Source: JAJDTT01 sp022827025 (GTDB lineage: Bacteria > Acidobacteriota > UBA6911 > RPQK01 > JAJDTT01). Taken from it: a stretch of 64,000 nucleotides of DNA. This document shows, in pieces, positions 26,044 through 34,305 of this stretch (the first letter of the stretch is position 1; each line of letters starts with the position of its first letter). The stretch is from assembly GCA_965203535.1 (NCBI GenBank), contig OZ241897.1, forward strand, positions 4,712,001 to 4,776,000, given 5' to 3'. The position numbers and the translations under genes are program-made. Under the pieces are notes generated by a model, which was not told the origin of the DNA, made no database searches, and saw only the letters and a program-made list of their open reading frames with translations.

Positions 26044-26844
26044 TTAGTACGGCAGGAGGCCCCCCTCGACGTTCATGGCGCTGGACGTGATGTACGCGGC
26101 ATCGTCGGAGCAGAGGAACGCCACCACGTTGGCCATGTCCTCCGGTTGCTGAATCCTGCCCAGCGGAATGCTGTCCACGGCCCCCGCTTTGATCGAACCC
26201 TCAGGAACGTCCAGGATCTTGGCGGTCTCCCGGTCGATCAGGTCCCACATGGGAGTATCGATGATGCCGCCGCAGATGCTGTTGACCAGGATCTGGTGGT
26301 CGGACACTTCCAGTCCCAGTTGTTTCCCGAACCCGATCGCCGCGTGCTTGCTGGCGGCGTAGGCTCCCAGCGGAGTGTTCTTTCCCGGCGCGATCTTTCC
26401 GGCCCCCGACGCGTTGATGACGATCCGCCCCCCATGACCCTGCCGGATCATCTGCCGGGCCGCGGCGGTGCAAGAGAGAAAGACCCCCTTGGCATTGACC
26501 GCCATCAGCCGGTCCCAGCTCTCTTCGTCGGTGTCGATCAGTCTTGCAACGATGCCGATTCCGGCATTGGCCACCAGGATGTCCAGCTTGCCGAACGCTT
26601 CGACCGTCGCGCCGATCATGGCGTCGACGTCGCTGGACGACGTCACGTCCGCCTGAAGACCCACCGCCTCGCCGCCCGCCGAGCGAATCTCCTCCGCTAC
26701 GGACTCGGCGCCGTCCCGGTCGATGTCCGCCACCGCAACCTGCGCCCCTTCCCGGGCCAGCCGCAGGGAAATGGCCCGGCCGATGCTGCGGCCGGCGCCT
26801 GTGACCAACGCGGTCTTGCCTTCGATTTCCAGATATCTGGCCAT
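26044..26844 (-). CDS. SDR family oxidoreductase
   Basis: 266 aa classical short-chain dehydrogenase. Motifs: TGAGRSIGRAISL for cofactor binding, VADIDRDGAESVAE with the Asp that favours NAD(H), LVANAGIGIVA (NNAG-type position, here ANAG), catalytic Ser in IVINASGAGKIAP, and Tyr-Lys in GAYAASKHAAIGF. The C terminus VNSICGGIIDTPM, RIQQPEDMANVVAFLCSDDA and ITSSAMNVEGG is canonical. AGGAGCG precedes the ATG. It lies 31 bp downstream of a VOC-family gene with the same orientation, which suggests a small catabolic operon that reads on toward the ATPase. The substrate is unknown. Confidence 0.93.
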   Translation of the reverse strand: MARYLEIEGKTALVTGAGRSIGRAISLRLAREGAQVAVADIDRDGAESVAEEIRSAGGEAVGLQADVTSSSDVDAMIGATVEAFGKLDILVANAGIGIVARLIDTDEESWDRLMAVNAKGVFLSCTAAARQMIRQGHGGRIVINASGAGKIAPGKNTPLGAYAASKHAAIGFGKQLGLEVSDHQILVNSICGGIIDTPMWDLIDRETAKILDVPEGSIKAGAVDSIPLGRIQQPEDMANVVAFLCSDDAAYITSSAMNVEGGLLPY

Positions 26845-26875
26845 GGTGTTGCGCTCCTCTTTTCGTGTCCCGAAT

Positions 26876-27337
26876 TCAGTCGGTGAACTCCATCAGTTCC
26901 AAGATGAATCCATCCGGGTCCTTGAAGAAAACCACCTTGAGGGCGCCGTACTCCCAATCGTCTCCCAGATCGAAGACGACCGGTTCGGAGACGAACTCCA
27001 CTCCCGCTTCGGTGAGTTCGCGATAGGCTCGATCCATGTCCTTCACGCCGAAGCAGAAGTGCCCCTGGTTGGACATGCCCAGAACGGCGTTGGAGGGTTC
27101 CCCCGGAGGTTCGATGTAAAGCTGCAGGTCCACCAGAATGCCGGGGGTCTCCGGAATGGCCAGCCGGACCACCTGCATGACCACGTTCTCCTTGGCCGCC
27201 ATCTTGGAGATCATCTCCCCTTCGAGCCGGTGCCGTTCGATTTCCTTGAAGCCGAGCACGTCGCAGTAGAAGCGCAACGAGCGGTCCAGGTCGCTGACCG
27301 TGACCGCCACGTGGTCCAGATTCCTCACCCAATTCAT
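26876..27337 (-). CDS. VOC family (glyoxalase/dioxygenase superfamily) protein
   Basis: 153 aa. The start VRNLDHVAVTVSDLDRSLRF and the end VVFFKDPDGFILELMEF show the two beta-alpha-beta-beta-beta modules of the VOC fold. Metal-ligand candidates are H10 (in LDHVAV), a His in the middle strand (NQGHFCFGV) and the Glu in ILELMEF. The size is that of a single-chain metalloenzyme, such as glyoxalase I-like lyases, epimerases (methylmalonyl-CoA epimerase-like) or extradiol dioxygenases. The central string LVDLQLYIEPPGEPSN is typical of epimerase or lactoylglutathione lyase-like members. It is the first gene of an operon with the SDR gene. Confidence 0.9.
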   Translation of the reverse strand: MNWVRNLDHVAVTVSDLDRSLRFYCDVLGFKEIERHRLEGEMISKMAAKENVVMQVVRLAIPETPGILVDLQLYIEPPGEPSNAVLGMSNQGHFCFGVKDMDRAYRELTEAGVEFVSEPVVFDLGDDWEYGALKVVFFKDPDGFILELMEFTD

Positions 27338-27642
27338 GCCAATCCTCCTGGTTGGGAACTCGTTACGATCGGAACCGCGAATCGCTCGACCCGTGGCTCG
27401 GAGGCCCGGACAGACCGTCCTCGGGACGGGCTGATTATCATGGACAATCGGAATTCAGATCAAGTCGGGTGCCTGGAGCCACCACTGCGGAAGCAACGTC
27501 CCACTCGGTGTCAGTGGCTGTTGAGCGATCAAAAAGTCGGAACCTCTGGCGCCCGAAGCGGAAAAAGCCGATGCGCGAAACATCAGGGATCTCCCGGGCA
27601 ACCCAAGGTGACCATCCGACGCGACCTGGGTAGTATTGGCCC
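27338..27642. other. intergenic region without a supported gene
   Basis: About 305 bp lie between the start of the VOC gene (minus) and the small ORF at 27643. ORFs exist in several frames but none has a plausible start, signal or domain. TAGTAT at 27631-27636 is -10-like and lies seven bases before the ATG at 27643, which might indicate a near-leaderless transcript. I see no repeat or hairpin of note. Confidence 0.4.
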
Positions 27643-27729
27643 ATGAAGACGACCATCGGCGAACTGCTGACCCGGGACGGTAACTTGGCACAGTCTTCGC
27701 AACTCGAGGTGCGGGATCCCTTGGCATGA
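27643..27729 (+). CDS. small ORF overlapping the Schlafen-like gene
   Basis: 28 codons starting MKTTIGELLTRDG and ending in DPLA; the stop overlaps the next start as ATGA. The reading frame, the overlap and the position 7 bases after TAGTAT suggest a short translated leader or the remains of a small coupled protein. No family is recognised and no Shine-Dalgarno sequence is seen. It could equally be chance. Confidence 0.35.
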   Translation: MKTTIGELLTRDGNLAQSSQLEVRDPLA

Positions 27730-29471
27730 TCTGGGCCGCCGAGAATCTGCTTCGCCAAGTCGAGCTGGGTGAGGACAGCCGTGTGGAATTCAAGGAAGCC
27801 TTCTTCGAGAAGGGACGGGTACGTGCGCCCAGCCGCAGGAACGTGGCCGACGAACTGGCGGCACTCGGAAACTCTACAGGGGGAACTCTGGTGTTCAGCG
27901 TGTCCGATGCCGGCGAGATCCGACGGCTCACTCGCCGGCAGATCGACATGCTGGAGACTTTTGTCGGTGAAATCTGTGCGGACAGCATCAGGCCTCCGCT
28001 CCACTTCACAACTCAGCGTCTGCCCCTTCCGGACGGGCTCTCCGTGCTGGTCGTCGAGATCGAGCAGAGTCCGCTTGTGCACAAGAGCCCTGGCGGCTAC
28101 CTGGTCCGGTTGGGCAGTTCGAAGCGAGAGATGACGGCCCAGGCGCTGCAACGCCTCTTTCTGCATCGAGGGCGTTCGGGCCTGCTCGGACCCGATGAGG
28201 TGCCGGTGGCCCATACCGGTCGCGGTACGCTTGAGACCGGGCTTCTGAACAGATTCCTGAGTTCTCGTACGCTGGAGCCTGCCGACACTCAGCTCACGAA
28301 GCTCGGCCTCCTCGGCGACGACGACGCGGGCGTGACAAGGGCCACGGTCGCCGGGGTTCTGCTCGCCACCGGGCGTCCGGACAGGTACATCCCTGGTGCC
28401 GTGATCGAGGCCGTGCGTTACCGGGGCACAGTACTTGGGAATGCCGACCAGCATGATGCAGCGACGATCGTCGGTCCCCTCGACCGACAGATCGGCGAAG
28501 CCGTCCAGTTCGCCCGTCGGAACACCCGGGTAGCGGCCCGAAAGGCCCCCGGTCGGATGGAAATCCCTCAGTTTGCTCCAAGGGCCATGTTCGAAGCGAT
28601 AGTGAACGCGGTGGTGCATCGCGATTACTCGATGGAGAACGCCAAGACACGGATGTTCATCTTCGATGACAGGCTGGAACTGTACTCGCCCGGGGGTCTG
28701 GCCAACACGCTTACTCTGGACGCCATGCGCACCCGCCAAGCGACCAGAAACGAGGCGCTGGCGTCGCTGCTCCGCATGCTCGGAGTCGGAGACATCTACG
28801 GCGCGGGCGACCGCCAGTACTTCTTGGAGTTGCGGGGCGAAGGCGTTCCCGTCATATGCGAGAAGACTCGTGAGCTCACCGGCCGGGATCCCGTGTACGA
28901 ACTCATTGACGGCGCGGAACTCCGACTGATGCTGCCTGCTGCAAGTCCACCGGTTGACGGTCTTGCCGGAGAGGTCCTGGTGACCGCGGGCGGACAACCC
29001 TTGGTGGGGGCACGAGTCGTCGCGCACTATCCGAACAAGACCTGGAGGGAGGCGATCACCGACAGCTTTGGTCGGGCCGCATTCGGGTTCTATGCGGAGT
29101 TGCCGATCATAGTCTACTGCGCGGCGCCGGGCCACGCCGGACATGTCGAGCGGGATTGGCGTCCCCCGCAACCGCTTTCCATTCGGCTTGCGGAACTGCC
29201 GGAGGGAGGCTCCGCCATTTTCACCGAGGGAACCGGCCATCTGCCCGGGTTGACAGGGCGGCTCAATCCGATCCTGGACAACCGGGATCGGACCTACCTT
29301 TATACGACGAATGTCGCGATCGAGCAGGGAAGACAACAGCCGGTGCACTTCAAGCTGAACCAGCCGCTCCTGCTGACGGATGTCTATGGCTCCGAATGGT
29401 CGGTACGCTTCATCGACCTGTTCGGGAAGTCATCGCTGCTTGAGTACCGTTCGCTCCGCCGGAATGGATGA
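27726..29471 (+). CDS. Schlafen/AlbA_2-HATPase protein with carboxypeptidase-regulatory-like C-terminal modules
   Basis: 581 aa, no signal peptide, probably cytoplasmic. Residues about 10-130 form an AlbA_2 (Schlafen-like) domain: EDSRVEFKEAFFEKG, ELAALGNSTGGTLVFSVSD, then GGYLVRLGSSKREMT. The C-terminal ATPase-like region contains MFEAIVNAVVHRDYSMENAK and IFDDRLELYSPGGLAN, the usual HATPase_c_4 motif. Unusually, a further 170 residues follow. The first part (about 410-470, EVLVTAGGQPLVGARVVAHY and ITDSFGRAAFGFYAE) resembles a carboxypeptidase-regulatory beta-sandwich. The end (EGTGHLPGLTGRLNPI, RTYLYTTNVAIEQGRQQPVH and LLTDVYGSEWSVRFID) is not recognised. AlbA_2 proteins are linked to nucleic acid binding, transcription control and phage defence. 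It is downstream of a possible short leader ORF. Confidence 0.85.
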   Translation: MIWAAENLLRQVELGEDSRVEFKEAFFEKGRVRAPSRRNVADELAALGNSTGGTLVFSVSDAGEIRRLTRRQIDMLETFVGEICADSIRPPLHFTTQRLPLPDGLSVLVVEIEQSPLVHKSPGGYLVRLGSSKREMTAQALQRLFLHRGRSGLLGPDEVPVAHTGRGTLETGLLNRFLSSRTLEPADTQLTKLGLLGDDDAGVTRATVAGVLLATGRPDRYIPGAVIEAVRYRGTVLGNADQHDAATIVGPLDRQIGEAVQFARRNTRVAARKAPGRMEIPQFAPRAMFEAIVNAVVHRDYSMENAKTRMFIFDDRLELYSPGGLANTLTLDAMRTRQATRNEALASLLRMLGVGDIYGAGDRQYFLELRGEGVPVICEKTRELTGRDPVYELIDGAELRLMLPAASPPVDGLAGEVLVTAGGQPLVGARVVAHYPNKTWREAITDSFGRAAFGFYAELPIIVYCAAPGHAGHVERDWRPPQPLSIRLAELPEGGSAIFTEGTGHLPGLTGRLNPILDNRDRTYLYTTNVAIEQGRQQPVHFKLNQPLLLTDVYGSEWSVRFIDLFGKSSLLEYRSLRRNG

Positions 29472-29529
29472 ATGCCCACTGGAGGCGCGTCTGCTTGCGT
29501 GTGGCCATTGCGCAGCGACCGCGCTGTAG

Positions 29530-29868
29530 GCGCAACTGGACGAGTTCTACGTCCTGCGCACCGGTGAGCCCGATAGCCGCTCACCGACGGCCAATGTGGT
29601 GCGCAGTTACGAGAACCTGACGAACGTAGAGCCGGCCTTTTGTTCTTCTAACACAGTGGACTTGCAGATTCTTCCCAGCCGTTACCCGGCGAAGAAGTGG
29701 GTTCGGAAGCACACGTTGCTGTGCCTGCTGTCCTACTACCTGGAATGCTATCTGCAACGGACGCCGGCCCCATTGTTGTTCAATGACGAGGCCGTGGAGG
29801 CGCACCGCTCTCGACTGCATCTGTTGCCGGTTCCGTCTGTAGATCCACCTCTCAAATGCCACCATTAA
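29530..29868 (+). pseudogene. IS1634-type transposase C-terminal fragment
   Basis: The frame reads AQLDEFYVLRTGEPD, then VVRSYENLTNVEPAF, WVRKHTLLCLLSYYLECYLQ and PAPLLFNDEAVEAHR. This is the C-terminal pattern of IS1634-family (IS4-like DDE) transposases, which normally read LDGFYVVRT, Y-L--VE-AFR, and AHIFLCLLAYYVEWH. An in-frame TAG (29527-29529) precedes the fragment, and nothing upstream encodes the catalytic core. No terminal inverted repeat is seen. It marks a past insertion between the Schlafen-like gene and the restriction system. Confidence 0.72.
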
Positions 29869-30953
29869 ATCCGCATCAAATCCGACAAATGCACGCGCTC
29901 TGTTTCGGTACCACGATGAAACCTTACAATGTGGCCGGGTTCCGACATGAACCAAGCGAATGAATTCCATGCCAATTCACTCACCGAACTCTTGAACGCG
30001 ACGCCGTCCCGATCTGAGAAAGCTGTCACGAATGCTACCTGCTCCTTGCGGAACCCCGCTTCTGTCGCAATCGCCATTAACGCTGTCAGCCGCGCTTCAC
30101 TAACCGGGCCGGCTGTGGCGACAATCTCCACAAAAACCAACAGAGGATCTGATGGTCCGAGATCCACCAAGATCAGGTCCGGTAGATTCCGGTCTGGCTG
30201 GATCGTGAGACCGATGTCCTGTGCCAGCCGATCATCCCGCGCTACAACCTGATTTCGGCTCTCGCTCAACCAAATCACGCCCGGCTGTTCAAGGAACCGT
30301 GGTGCAAAGTCCTCGATCACGGCTCTTGAGATTACAGAGCTCGGCCCTGGCTCCATATTCCGGGTTTCCCCGCTAGGGAACGTGACAAGCACTCGTCCCT
30401 GTCGGGCCACAGCGCCGCGGCGCATGATTGCCACTCGCGCCAGTGCGCCCGCGGACAAGTTTGCCGACTGCCATTCCCTGATTGCTGTTTGTAGCGCCTG
30501 TCCTGCCAGGCCAGGGTCGAACAGAGACGCGAATGACTCGGCCAATGCATATCGCGGGCGCGGCGATGTGGTCGGAAGCCCTTCGCGCTCTTTCACCGCG
30601 CCCATTCGGACCAGTCCCTCGCGCAACGTCTCGTCACGGATCGGCTCCCGCGTGTTCACTGCATACCACCGACCCTCGATATTGCCTGCGGTCGGTCGCA
30701 TCGACTCAGCCAACCAGACCTCCCGGTTTTCGTCCTTTGTCAGTGCTGCCTGTGCGTCAGTCATCCGTGTAACCTGATCCGGTCGCAGCCAGCATCCCGC
30801 ATCTTCGACGGCGCCGACGTAAAGCATGACAAATACCGTCTTCGCCGCGATCTCACGGGTGACGTAGTTTCGATTCGCCGTTCCATCGGGGAAAATCGTC
30901 TGCAGCCGTTCGTGGATATCGGATACCGGCAACAACGGCGGTAACGGCATCAC
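29865..30953 (-). CDS. BsuBI/PstI family type II restriction endonuclease
   Basis: 362 aa, cytoplasmic. The C-terminal half contains the family pattern: ENREVWLAESMRPTAGNIEG in the middle, then DLILVDLGPSDPLLVFVEIV and ATAGPVSEARL. In known BsuBI/PstI enzymes the equivalent stretch is V-D---LFLIEAV-S-GPVS--R, which supplies the PD-(D/E)xK-type catalytic acids. The downstream AFVTAFSDRDGVAFKSSVSELAW is also typical. Cognate members cut CTGCAG; this recognition is by family analogy only. The start overlaps the methyltransferase stop by four bases, so the two are translationally coupled. The local base composition looks lower in GC than that of the neighbouring genes. Confidence 0.88.
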   Translation of the reverse strand: MMPLPPLLPVSDIHERLQTIFPDGTANRNYVTREIAAKTVFVMLYVGAVEDAGCWLRPDQVTRMTDAQAALTKDENREVWLAESMRPTAGNIEGRWYAVNTREPIRDETLREGLVRMGAVKEREGLPTTSPRPRYALAESFASLFDPGLAGQALQTAIREWQSANLSAGALARVAIMRRGAVARQGRVLVTFPSGETRNMEPGPSSVISRAVIEDFAPRFLEQPGVIWLSESRNQVVARDDRLAQDIGLTIQPDRNLPDLILVDLGPSDPLLVFVEIVATAGPVSEARLTALMAIATEAGFRKEQVAFVTAFSDRDGVAFKSSVSELAWNSFAWFMSEPGHIVRFHRGTETERVHLSDLMRI

Positions 30954-32758
30954 GCGGCCCCGTTGACGTATAGGCGCTCCACCGCACGTTCCAGCGTTTC
31001 GCGCTTTGCACGCTTCTTCATCAGCCGCTCGATTTTTTTCGTGTCTTCCGGCGCCGGTAGAGGCAGCGCTCCCAGCTCATAGGCGGACACCGCTACGCTG
31101 CCGTTGATGCATCGGAATACCTGATCCACGACGTTGCTATTCAAAAGAACGGCCAGGGCTGCCGGCGTCACCCGCGGCGTACCGTTGAGCGGCTTGATCA
31201 TGTTCAGGTGATTCTCGATGACAACCGCGCCATGTTCCTCGATGAACGCTGTCGGCAGTTCCGCCGCAATTAAGCGTCGGTATTGTTCTTTCGCCGTCGT
31301 CCTTTGCAACAGCACGCACGGGAAATCAGTCACCACCCAGTTTTCATTGGCCTTCGGCTGGAAATACGGCTTGTGATTACGCTTCTCCGCCCGGAACTCG
31401 AATACGCCGTCCGATCGTACCGATTCTGCCCAGACCAACGGATACCGTCCCATTCCCGGCCGGTCCCGCAGACTGGGCTTGTGCCGGTTCCAGACCAGTG
31501 GTCCCGTGCTCACTTTGTAGCCGTAGTCGCCCAATCGGTACGGCAACCTACGAGCCTGACCCACCAGCGCATTCTGTGCTTCGGTTCGCGGCATCAGCCA
31601 TGGCTGGCCCGGGTTCTCAGGCAGGTTGAATGCTCCTGCCGCGGTCGATTTGATCGAGTTGTTCGGCCCCTCTGAGATGTAGTGAACCCTCCCGACACCT
31701 AGATCGCCACCGCGTTGATACGTCGCCAACAGCGTTTCCTGCAATACGTCGGCAAAGACGTCCTTCCGCTTCCCGATGAAGTCAATGCTCACCGGTGGAG
31801 CTTCTCGCCCCAACAGACCGCGCAACGCCTTGAAGTACTCCCCGGAAAGGAAGCTCGTCGGAGTCACGTAGGCGATGATCCCGCCCGGGGCAGTGAAGCG
31901 CAGCCCCAAGTCAGTGAAAACACCGTAGAGGTTCGCGTGGCCAAAGAGGCTGCGACGAAACCTCTCGCGCAATTCCGGCGACAACTTGATACGTCCGTAA
32001 GGCGGATTGCCGACCACAAGATCAAAGCCCTTGCCCACGGGCATCTGCTGAAGGCTGTCGCACACCCGCACAACGGAATGCGGCCACGTCCCTGCCTGGT
32101 CGCACAGGTCTCCGAGCGTCACGTCGAGGAACACTTGCGACATCCATGCCGCGAACGGGTCTCGCTCGAAACCGTTCAATCGGCGCTGAATGTCCTTGAG
32201 CGCGAACTTGGGGCTGCTCTCTTCATGGCTTTCCGCCATCCGTCGCGCCACCGGCGCCAGGAATGCGCCCCCGCCACAGGCTGGATCGAGTACTCTCGCC
32301 GACCGCCAATCGACACCGGCCTCGGTCGCCATTTCCAACAACCGCTCGCACAGCGCCGGCGGCGTGTAATAGGCCCCAAGCTGCGCTCGGAACGTGGTCG
32401 GCATCATTCCGGTGTACAGCACTCCAATCATGTAGCTCGCGTCGGGGACATCCAACCTGGCCGCAGCCCTTCCGATGCTCTCCGCCTGTTCTTCGGCATC
32501 CGCAGGAACCGGAGACAAACCGATATCGGACGGCAGTTCGCGCAACGACCAATCTCGATCGGACACGCACTGCACTTCTTTCCAGTACGCAGACACCACG
32601 CCAAATACGACTGACCTCGCGAAGTCCAGCCTTTCTTGACCCTTGATCGAGGACGCCAGACGTCTGGCATTCAATGATCCGTCTTCCACAATTGCGCGGG
32701 CCAATGTTTCGGGAATCGACCGTGCACTTTTGAATAGGTTCATCGATCTTGGCGCCAC
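30950..32758 (-). CDS. type II N6-adenine DNA methyltransferase
   Basis: 602 aa. The SAM-binding motif I is DPACGGGAFLAP (around residue 157) and the catalytic motif IV is VVGNPPYGRIKL (around residue 252, NPPY). Between them lie ESHEESSPKFALKDIQRRLN and SQVFLDVTLGDLCD. The C-terminal target-recognition half is less conserved (NHKPYFQPKANENWVVTDFP). The order motif I then NPPY gives a gamma-class N6-adenine enzyme, as expected for M.BsuBI/M.PstI relatives. It is somewhat longer than those enzymes (about 500 aa). It protects host DNA from the coupled endonuclease. No separate controller (C) protein is seen. Confidence 0.9.
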   Translation of the reverse strand: MAPRSMNLFKSARSIPETLARAIVEDGSLNARRLASSIKGQERLDFARSVVFGVVSAYWKEVQCVSDRDWSLRELPSDIGLSPVPADAEEQAESIGRAAARLDVPDASYMIGVLYTGMMPTTFRAQLGAYYTPPALCERLLEMATEAGVDWRSARVLDPACGGGAFLAPVARRMAESHEESSPKFALKDIQRRLNGFERDPFAAWMSQVFLDVTLGDLCDQAGTWPHSVVRVCDSLQQMPVGKGFDLVVGNPPYGRIKLSPELRERFRRSLFGHANLYGVFTDLGLRFTAPGGIIAYVTPTSFLSGEYFKALRGLLGREAPPVSIDFIGKRKDVFADVLQETLLATYQRGGDLGVGRVHYISEGPNNSIKSTAAGAFNLPENPGQPWLMPRTEAQNALVGQARRLPYRLGDYGYKVSTGPLVWNRHKPSLRDRPGMGRYPLVWAESVRSDGVFEFRAEKRNHKPYFQPKANENWVVTDFPCVLLQRTTAKEQYRRLIAAELPTAFIEEHGAVVIENHLNMIKPLNGTPRVTPAALAVLLNSNVVDQVFRCINGSVAVSAYELGALPLPAPEDTKKIERLMKKRAKRETLERAVERLYVNGAA

Positions 32759-32905
32759 GATGCCTTGGTCCTCATGATTGCCGGGTACGCGTATTTGGCT
32801 GCCGCTGGATTCCCTGATGAATCCTGACGAACTCTGCTGCGGTCAGCGCCAATAGGCTACCGAAGCCGGCTGACCTCATCACGGGACTTTCACCGGCGGA
32901 CTGCT

Positions 32906-32911
32906 TATACT
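32906..32911 (+). promoter_or_regulatory. candidate -10 element of the sugar porter gene
   Basis: TATACT ends nine bases before the ATG at 32920, so transcription would begin at or just before the start codon and give a leaderless or near-leaderless mRNA. No Shine-Dalgarno sequence precedes the ATG. The expected -35 region is poor. Confidence 0.35.
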
Positions 32912-32919
32912 CCGAACCC

Positions 32920-34263
32920 ATGGTACGAACACGCTATCTCTACGGTGTGGCTCTGGTGGCGGCCGTCGGCGGATTCATCTTCGGATACGATCTCTCCATC
33001 ATCGCCGGCGCCAGCCTCTTCCTGAAGGAAGAGTTCGCCCTGAGCCCGTTCTGGCTGGGATTTGCCGTCAGCAGCGCCGTCATCGGCTGCATCCTCGGCC
33101 CGCTCGTGGGAGGCGGCCTCACCGATCGCTGGGGACGAAAGAAGGCGCTCGTCTTCTGTGCGGTCCTGTTCGGGATCTCGGCCATCGGAACCGCGCTGCC
33201 CCGGAACATGACGGAGTTCTACATCTTCCGGATCGTGGGCGGCGTCGGGGTGGGACTGGCCTCCATCATCTCGCCCATGTACATCGCGGAGGTGGCTCCG
33301 GCCCGCATGCGGGGAAGGCTGGTCCTGGTCAACCAGGTGGCCATCGTAGTCGGTTCTCTATCCTCCATCATCGTCTCCTATTACCTCTCGCTGATCGGGT
33401 CCTGGCGCTGGATGTTCGCGTCCGAGATGGTTCCCATCGTGATTCTGCTCATCGGCCTGGCATTCGTCCCCGAGAGCCCCAGGTGGTTCGCCCAGGTGAA
33501 TCGGAAGAAGGAGGCCCGGGAGGTGCTGACCCGGATCGGCGGGAGTGCGTACGCCACGGCGGAGCTGGAGGAGATCGCCCGGTCGCTGAAGGAGAAGTTG
33601 GGGAGCTTCCGCGATCTGGTCAAGCCGGGCATGAGGACCGCCCTGCTCATTGCCTTGACCCTCGCCGTCCTGCAGCAACTGAGCGGGACCAGTCCGCTGC
33701 TGTTCCACACTCCGCTGATCTTTCAGCGGGCGGGCTTCGAGAACATCTCCGATGCCATCCTGCAGTCCATCATCGTCAACGTCTGGAACCTGACCTGGAC
33801 CTGCATCGGACTCTGGGCCGTCGATCGTTACGGCAGGCGCCCGCTGTTGATGGCGGGAACCACCGCCATGGCGGTGGGCTTCCTGCTCATGGGCATCTTC
33901 TTCTACTACGATCTGGCCGGAATCTTCCTTCTGCTCACCATGTTCCTGGTGGTGGGAGGCTACGTCATCAGCCTGGCGCCTCTGGCCTGGTTGATCATGT
34001 CCGAGATCTTTCCCACTCATCTGCGGGCCAAGGCCATGCAGGTGGCGGCGCTGGGCCTCTGGGTGTCCGCCTATCTGGGCGCCCAGGTGTTGCCCCCCAT
34101 GATGTCCTATTTCAAAGAGGACCTGGGCACCGAAGCGTACGCGTTCTGGATCTTCATGGCCGTCTGCATCTTCGCCGCCGTGTTCGGATGGAAGATGGTG
34201 CCCGAGACCAAGGGCCGATCCCTGGAAGAGATCGGTCGTTCTTGGACCCGGAACCTGAAGTAA
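32920..34263 (+). CDS. sugar porter family MFS transporter
   Basis: 447 aa with 12 transmembrane helices. Sugar porter (SP) motifs are complete: GGFIFGYDLSIIAGA in helix 1, GGGLTDRWGRKKAL between helices 2 and 3, PMYIAEVAPARMRGRLV, PESPRWFAQ at the end of helix 6, QQLSGTSPLLFHTPLIFQ in helix 7, VDRYGRRPLL, and the C-terminal PETKGRSLEEI. These match XylE/GalP/glucose-type proton or facilitated transporters. SP proteins of this type are common in Acidobacteriota. The gene is divergent from the restriction system and precedes an M24 peptidase gene by 42 bp on the same strand. The sugar is not identifiable. Confidence 0.96.
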   Translation: MVRTRYLYGVALVAAVGGFIFGYDLSIIAGASLFLKEEFALSPFWLGFAVSSAVIGCILGPLVGGGLTDRWGRKKALVFCAVLFGISAIGTALPRNMTEFYIFRIVGGVGVGLASIISPMYIAEVAPARMRGRLVLVNQVAIVVGSLSSIIVSYYLSLIGSWRWMFASEMVPIVILLIGLAFVPESPRWFAQVNRKKEAREVLTRIGGSAYATAELEEIARSLKEKLGSFRDLVKPGMRTALLIALTLAVLQQLSGTSPLLFHTPLIFQRAGFENISDAILQSIIVNVWNLTWTCIGLWAVDRYGRRPLLMAGTTAMAVGFLLMGIFFYYDLAGIFLLLTMFLVVGGYVISLAPLAWLIMSEIFPTHLRAKAMQVAALGLWVSAYLGAQVLPPMMSYFKEDLGTEAYAFWIFMAVCIFAAVFGWKMVPETKGRSLEEIGRSWTRNLK

Positions 34264-34305
34264 CCTCGCGACCCGTCCGATCTGAACCTGCCGGGAGTCT
34301 TGGAC

